From Podocnemis expansa (Eukaryota > Chordata > Testudines > Podocnemididae), in assembly GCA_007922195.1 (NCBI GenBank), contig ML682030.1:186001-250000 (forward strand): DNA of 64,000 nucleotides, given 5' to 3'. The notes under the pieces were generated by a model. That model was not told the origin of the DNA. It saw only the letters and a program-made list of their open reading frames with translations, and searched no databases. Position numbers and translations under genes: made by a program. The first letter of the stretch is position 1. The number at the start of each line of letters is the position of its first letter. Below are positions 57,666 through 64,000 of the stretch, piece after piece.

Positions 57666-57732
57666 AAAGACTAACACATTTATTTATTGCATGAGCTTTC
57701 ATGGGAGAAAATCCCACTTCTTCAGATGATGC
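57666..57732 (-). mobile_element. ribozyme-family repeat (family A), single arm
   Basis: Plus strand AAAGACTAACACATTTATTT, GCATGAGCTTTCATGGGAG, CCCACTTCTTCAGATGATGC. Outer part missing. Carries the second-best hammerhead of the window (next entry). Confidence 0.8.
57689..57732 (-). ncRNA. hammerhead ribozyme fold, core intact, G-U in stem II
   Basis: Minus strand: GCAUCAU (stem I, partial), CUGAAGA, extra A, GUGGGA, loop, UCCCAU (closing pair G-U instead of G-C), GAA, AGCU, C, AUGC. All catalytic bases are present; a duplicated CAU weakens stem I to three pairs. Confidence 0.72.
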
Positions 57733-58990
57733 CTATCACAGCCAAAATTCAAATAGTATAGAAAGAAACAAAAGTTCTGCTCAATCGGAGACAGTCTACT
57801 GAGTAACTGAGATAACCACAGCATTGAATCAAGCAGAGAAGCAAAAAGCATCTCTGGAAATCAGTGCTTAGCTAGTTAAATTCACAAGAATTCAGACTTG
57901 GAATAAACTGCAAATTTGATATTGATCAATCCCCAGCCTAGCTAAGCAATCAAAGAGAGCTATCATCGGAAATAAACCTGTTGACCTGGAAGAATTTGCA
58001 CCAGCATCCACATGGATCTTACTGTCTCTAATCTGTCTGATAACACTAACAAAAGGTGTCAGCTAGAATGAGCCAGATAATACAACTCGTTTTGCAGGAG
58101 GAGGAGGAGGTGGTGGGAGGCATCACAAAGGAAGAAAGGCCAGCTCAGAATAGAGGAGACCCACAAGGGAAGGGAGAGAGAGAGGCGAGAGAAAGGCTTT
58201 AGAATTGGAAAAGAACAGATGACATTCAAGAGGGTCACGGTGCTCAGAAAACGAACCAGGAGATTGAAGGGTTTTGGTGGAAATGCTGACTTTGAATACA
58301 TTCCTTGATCTATTTTCCCCCTACAACTGTTTTCTTCACAAGGCCAAAACATCAACTATTTAAAGAATGGAAAGCATCTTCCAAAGAAGGAAAGAACAGA
58401 CATTTGAAAGACATAAAAAACCACCCATTTTTCTGGCATATTGTTTCCTATAACAACTATAATGTATCAATTGCTTAGAAAAAAATTGTGTATGATGAAG
58501 AGATAGTTGTAGCACTAACGTCTCAGCTTATGCCTGCTCAGATCATAAATTTCCTATGCAAAGTTTGGTCTCTTTTCTAACATAGTACAGAATCTGGCTC
58601 AACATCCTCTTACTCTCCCAGCCGCATCCTGAGCTGATGTAAACTGGTATAATACCAGTGACTTCACTGAAGCTATGCTGATTTACACCAACCAAGGATC
58701 TGGGTGTAGGTTTCTTTGAGAACAACTAAGAATCTTAGGCAAACATGGCAGCCCTAATGCACCCAACCAATAACTCAGTTGCAGCTCTGGACATCAGAAT
58801 CCATTTTAATGAACAGAAAGGTGGTTGGTGTTCTCTCTAACACTTAAAACTCAGGATCCTTAACTGCCAGATGGGTAGAAGAGACACTCAATTTAATATC
58901 TTTTATACTATACAGCATCTTAACCATAGGAATGAAGCATTCATACTTGAGCCCAAATTTCAGTGAGATATCCAAAGTCAAAATATTTTG
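57733..58990. other. unique stretch with an old-repeat trace
   Basis: 58630-58715 (GATGTAAACTGGTATAATAC, GATTTACACCAACCAAGGAT) resembles a dispersed amniote repeat. 58070-58200 is purine-rich. No gene. Confidence 0.45.
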
Positions 58991-58998
58991 GCCTAGAA

Positions 58999-59333
58999 CA
59001 GTGGTTCCCAGCCTTTTCCTTTGTGTGGACCACATCATCTTCATCAGAAGCTTCTGTGGACCACCATGTAAGCAAGCCACTTCAAACATTTTTAATGAAG
59101 CCTATAGGTGACAGGAGTCAAAGCTGTATATCAAGGGATATTAAAAACATGATTATTACACAAGGATGTTTGTGAAGCAATTTGCACTGCAAATAATAAT
59201 GCACCACTGAATATGATACATAGGAGGTATATGGGATTATATTATTATTAAATTATCTTCCTGCCCCCAAGGATCACCTGCGGTACCCTCATGGACCACC
59301 AGCAGTCTCTGCATCACACATGGGAAACTAGGG
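58999..59333. mobile_element. non-autonomous hAT transposon, 335 bp
   Basis: Left end CAGTGGTTCCCAGCCTTTTC; right end decayed to GGGAAACTAGGG; flanks GCCTAGAA (58991-58998) and ACCTAGAG (59334-59341), 6 of 8 matching. GTGGACCACAT / CATGGACCACCAG inner blocks are inverted. Confidence 0.75.
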
Positions 59334-59341
59334 ACCTAGAG

Positions 59342-62300
59342 CACAACAGTGATACAAACTGAGCCAGGATGTGTTCCAGTACAAAAATGGATGCATAACT
59401 CCATTGAATACTTTGAGATACATAAGCTTTTGATTCAGGACTACATTTCTTTCCTAACCACTCCTTTCACTCTCTTTATTGATTTAGAGGTGCAGCTAAA
59501 TCCCCTGAAAATCTCAAGATACACTTTATTTTATGATGCCTTTCACCAAGGGCATAACTATATGGAATAAGGACCAGAACAGCTACAGAGGCATAGTTTA
59601 TTCCTTACTAGTGCCTCATGTGGACATTCTCCTACTAGAAGACTTTTCAGACCAAGAGCTATTCTGGTATTGCTATAGTACTTCAGTTTATACCTTACAT
59701 TATTGTGGAACAACTTCCCAGGTAGAGAAGTCCTAGCTGTAAGCCAAACACAATACTTATTGCCCTTTCCACTACACATTCTGGCTAGAACAGTGTCTCT
59801 CACCATACAGTGTGTGTTTGAGTTTGCACTGTACTGCATGTGACCCACTTTTAGTCAACAAGATACTTTACACCAAGCACCTGTATGTTTGGAGTAACTC
59901 GCTTATCAGAGCACTCTGTTTTCTGAGATTCTGTAACTGTAGAACTTGCTGCAGAACATAGCCTTCAATTGGCTGACTTTGATCTATAAAGCTCTAAGTA
60001 AAAGTTGGGGCACTGATACCCAAGAGACCACTTCTCTGCATGTGTTTGCAGTAAGTGTCTCAGCTAACAGCTTCTCAATATAAGAGGGAGGGACTAGGTG
60101 GTTGGTGTTTCACATTGGGTCCTGGACTGTGGAGCTCACTCTTCCATTTTTCCATCACAGCCACCTTTTTATTGACTTTCAGGCCAAGCTACAAGCCTCT
60201 TTTTCTACCTCTGGCTTTTGCCTGTAAAATGGATTGAGAATTTGCAGGGCGGGGATTATTTCTCTGACTTTTCATGAGACAGAGACAGGAATGTAGGGGA
60301 ACAATGGAAGGAAAAAATGAAATAAAATAAATGACTTCTGGACCTCAATGCAACATGTGTTAAATAGGAAACCTTTGACGTATTCATTTCAAAATCAACT
60401 GCAGCTGGTAAAATATCCCCCTGATTCAGATTGATAAGTCTGACTCACCACTGCGCTATTCTAGTTTTTACAGTCTGATTTTACTAAAATTAAAGTGAAG
60501 TTACCCGACAGCACTAGTAAAATAGGACCAATATCTCCAACTATGTGCAGTTGGAAATAGTGTCTAATGTATATTAGATGCCATATACAACAGCACTATG
60601 CTTGTGAACTACACTCCTGAATTATTATACATAATAAATAGCTACCAAAGCATCTGATCTAGCTCCCAGAGACAGTGAATAACTTCAAAAGATTTGGATC
60701 AGGCCCCAAAAGGCTCTTTATAATCAACATTGCTCAAAGCTAGTGAATTATTTTGGAAAATAAAGTTAAATAAAATCAATATCATGGAAATTATTTTTCG
60801 AGGTTTGGCAGCATGTTCAATTAACATCAATCATCAATAGGGAAAAAAGTGTGAGAAGATTCATATCCAGCCTCTCAGAGATTGATTTCTGAACTAAACT
60901 GCATGGGTCACCATCAATATGGTAAATGTTGTAAATAACAAACAAAAATGATATTAGAACCAAGTGGACATCTGGGGGAAAAAAACCCCTCAACTTTAAA
61001 GATACCTGGATGCCAAATTTTTCTGGAAATCTTAAAACCTTATGACAGAAAATTGATAAAATAATGGCTTCTATTCTAAAAATAATAAAAATGTTTGAAA
61101 ACATTATACATATGAAGATCTGGATAATGGGTGGCTTAGTGAACACCTGAATTACTAAAAATGGAGCAGCTGTCTTCATTTAAACTGAGGTCGATCAATA
61201 TAGCTGTTTATTACAGTGGTTTTTATAAAAGCTCTCCTTTACAGCATCCAGATGCTGTGAAGTTGGATGTCATATATTAAGAAGCAATGATACCACTAAT
61301 CTTGTTAATCTGTAAAATGCTTAAACATGTGCAAGTGTGAAAAGTTCAAGGTCAAGAAATAAAATATTTTTAGGCAAACAGCAGGATTTATAGGTCATTT
61401 GTTCTGTGGATTCCTGACACAAATATTCTTTGAAATCCATTCAAGTTTCGGTAGAATTTTATTCGAACATATCTAGCTTAAAGGGCAGAGGTGATGAAGG
61501 ATCTTTCCATGAAAATGAAGCCAGTGTCAGGATTCCTGAAGCTTACTCTAACGTTCCTAAAAGTTCAGGCCCATTTTACGCCTTACATATCCATGGAATG
61601 AACTTTGTGTGTGTTTTTTCTGGAGATTTTCGTAAAGAAAAGAGTTGCTAACCCAAGAATATGTGAATTAGCGACCATGCAAATTCTGCATTTTGGTTTA
61701 TACTCTGCTCTTCTCAGGACACTTTTTTTTTTTTTTTGCATTTATATATATTAAATAGCATATTACACCATATGCTCATAAATAGATAAAGAACTGACAG
61801 TTAAAAGCTCTCTTTCTTTCTTTCTTCTCAATGAGTGGCCAAAATGCTGCAATTGAGAATGGACGGAATGAAGTAATTTTTTCTTTTTTAAATAGGAAGA
61901 TTATCAAAGCAGTGAGGATGGCGTGACTAAAGATGAATGGTGCATGCATCTCCTAACAAAAGGAAAGAAGGAGAGAGACTGAAGAAACTGGTTCTTCCTT
62001 ATCAAGTCTATTTTTACTCTTCCTCTAAAAACAGTCAAAGCTGACACTGACAGCGTAAAGGAGCCTTTTTCATCTCCTCCGTTTCAGTGTGGTCAGGAAA
62101 AACCGATTAACTCGCCCCCTGCCCCCCCACATGCACATGCACACAATGCTGGGACACAGAGAAGTGTGTTGTGTCCCATCATCATGCCTAGATGACAGTC
62201 ATGTTGGACAGAGTCTGTGATTGCACTAATGAGAATGTGGCAGATACAGGCAGGTGTGAATGCTGGAATAAGTATATCATGGCTCATACCAAAGAAGATA

Positions 62301-62944
62301 TTCAAACCCCACCCCCATGCCTCCTGAAAGAGTATACAACCTCCTCAAATCCCACTGAGGTAATCTGGGTGGCTCTGTGATTTCAGCAGTTGGACACTCC
62401 CCAAAATAACATCAATAATTGAGGGTTTCTGTAGAGATAAAAGAGGTATTATTGCCCAGTAAGAAGGAAAACTGATCTTAGCAGAAGCATTTGTCTAGTC
62501 ACATCATCCAACACTGGGACACTAATTTCCCTCTTCATTAGGTAGCAAGAGGCTTCTCTCACCCAAGGATGAGTAGCCCGACCAGAAGAGACTAGCTTTT
62601 TGTTGATGTCACCCTCTCCCCTAACAATAATCAACCCAAACTATTTCTGCATGATGCCTTTCATGTGTTGTATGAATGGCCTCTGTGAAATCGTTCCCAT
62701 ACACAAAAGGACTGGGACAGCTCTATTTGCACATGCAGGAAATGGCTTACTTAGTCAAAAAGAAGAAATTTAACAGACTACAGACAACCGGGAATTCCAA
62801 GTGTCTGAGTGAGATGTAATTATATTTGTTTTACAGCATGCACACTACTTGGAAAAGGGCCTATGCAAAAATGGCACCCTCTTACTCAACTGAACTGATC
62901 CCAGGGTATGCTTGGTTATACAGTATCTGATGCCTAGGACGGTG
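59342..62944. other. long unique AT-rich stretch
   Basis: No exon or transposon ends. T-run at 61723-61737 and (CTTT)n at 61809-61828. Confidence 0.5.
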
Positions 62945-63255
62945 GAAAATTTTCCATCAAAATGGTTTTTGACGGAAAATAGGATTTTTGCCAAATGACT
63001 TGGGAGAAGGGAGTGCCTGCTTTCTGTTGAAAAAAATATAACTTTTCATTGAAAGGCCAGACACCCAATCACTGAAATGTTTCAGTCTGAAAGTGTCACT
63101 ATGACATTCTGTGGGAGCCGCAGGTTGGGTGCCTTCTTTCCCCAATGCTGTGCTATGGGCTAGGTTTCTCAGCTGGATTACATTTCCCATCATGCACCAC
63201 TGTGACTCAACAAAAGTGGCTGTAAAAGCAGGATATCATGGCTGCAGGGCTCACT
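62945..63255. repeat. old dispersed repeat traces
   Basis: TTTTCCATCAAAATGG / TTTTTGACGGAAAA near 62950 and ACATTTCCCATCATGCACCA near 63180 are motifs of common reptile repeats. Ends not definable. Confidence 0.35.
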
Positions 63256-63388
63256 TCATTTCTGTCCGCTTTCTGGTCTCTCTCAGGGAACCTGTATCAG
63301 GTTTTGGGCCTCTTGCCCTTATATGTGTTGTTGAAGACTCTTGCAAGTTTTCCACTCAGACTGAGGCATGGATCAGGCTGCTCCAAGC

Positions 63389-63662
63389 CAGGGCTGGCTC
63401 TTTTGCTTTGACACCCCCTCCTCCCACAGAGGAGGTGGGGGGGGGAGAACCTGGCCTCCGCTCTGGGCTGGCTCAGCCCACTCCCAGGGAGGAACAACCG
63501 GCCCGGGGAGAGCGGATACTGGCCTCTCAGCTGGCCTGCTCCACCCCGGTCGACTGTTTCTTGTTCTGGGGGTGGGATGAGCCAGCCCAGAGCAGGGGTG
63601 CCACATGCCAAAGTGGTACCCCCAGCCAGTGCCTCACTGGCTTATCAGTAGAGCCAGCCCTG
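63389..63662. mobile_element. non-autonomous hAT transposon, 274 bp
   Basis: Perfect 12-bp terminal inverted repeat CAGGGCTGGCTC / GAGCCAGCCCTG; flanks CTCCAAGC (63381-63388) and CTCCAAAA (63663-63670), 6 of 8. The GC-rich body explains the overlapping long frames on both strands, including most of the 206-codon frame 63111-63731. Confidence 0.9.
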
Positions 63663-63670
63663 CTCCAAAA

Positions 63671-64000
63671 CTACCAACCACTTACTATCCTGCAGGTCTG
63701 CCCGAGTTTGGGAAACTGTGATCAGTCATGAACAGCCGCCTTCTTAAAACAAATAATTGCCACTTGCCAGTCCTACATAGGCAACCTGCTTGACCTTCAA
63801 CAGCAATACATTTGTAACACACTCTCTCCCCTCACCGCCTTCTCTGTCTTTATTTTGTGAGTTATGGGTACTGATTTATTAGCTAAAAAGTCTCAAAAAC
63901 CCCAAATTAGCCTTCAACAGCAGGTTTTGGACAGCAAAGTATACAGGAGATGTAAAGCCTTGAAGCTTGATTTATCATCAAGAAAGGCGAACTACAGGCT
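63671..64000. other. unique non-coding stretch
   Basis: Nothing recognised up to the window edge. Confidence 0.5.

Noticed and set aside
63111..63731. 206-codon plus-strand open frame as a gene
   Set aside because: Two thirds lie inside or across the hAT at 63389-63662, and long frames also exist on the opposite strand over the same DNA.
1..64000. Bacterial or viral origin of the window
   Set aside because: Absence of dense ORFs, ribosome-binding sites or operons, and abundance of CR1, DIRS, hAT and MIR relics point to an amniote nuclear genome.

Overview
The window looks like sauropsid (non-mammalian amniote) nuclear DNA, most likely turtle and possibly crocodilian. Evidence: 5'-truncated CR1 LINEs with the typical amniote CR1 3' end, a degraded DIRS-type tyrosine-recombinase retrotransposon, many short non-autonomous hAT transposons, MIR/CORE-SINE relics and Penelope-like repeats carrying hammerhead-ribozyme folds. 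I found no host coding exon, rRNA gene, working tRNA gene or CRISPR array that I can defend. The longest open frames lie inside transposons (CR1, DIRS, hAT) or are chance frames, so the DNA is best read as intergenic or intronic. Family names rest on my recognition of consensus features, not on a database search.

Layout. 0-8 kb: sparse relics (a palindromic ribozyme-family repeat, CR1 tails, one hAT). 8.4-14.8 kb: one nearly full-length but dead DIRS element on the minus strand. Terminal repeats, ORF1, reverse transcriptase, RNase H and tyrosine-recombinase regions are all recognisable. It is broken by at least four later insertions: two hAT copies in inverted orientation sharing three copies of one 8-bp target site, an 802-bp solo LTR with a 5-bp target duplication, an unclassified segment of about 0.7 kb, and a palindromic ribozyme repeat with a 13-bp target duplication. 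15-35 kb: SINE, MITE, hAT and CR1 relics between long unique AT-rich stretches, including the best-preserved hammerhead pair (17.36-17.61 kb). 35-49 kb: a run of larger GC-rich hAT elements. 51.5-54.4 kb: two CR1 elements joined at their truncated 5' ends, the plus-strand one with a readable but broken reverse transcriptase. 54-64 kb: mostly unique, with ribozyme-family fragments at 55.2 and 57.7 kb and hATs at 59.0 and 63.4 kb.

Main result. Two repeat families in this window fold as the same unusual hammerhead: CUGAnGA, one extra A, a stem II hairpin, GAA, then the self-complementary tetramer AGCU in place of a normal stem III, then a 4-bp stem I. A four-base palindromic stem III cannot close within one molecule, so cleavage should need two RNAs. 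Hammerheads of this kind associated with Penelope-like elements have been published. The inverted-pair layout, the constant extra A in both families and the 13-bp target duplications are what I read here.

There is no operon or gene network. The interactions visible are transposon-in-transposon nesting, which gives a relative insertion order.
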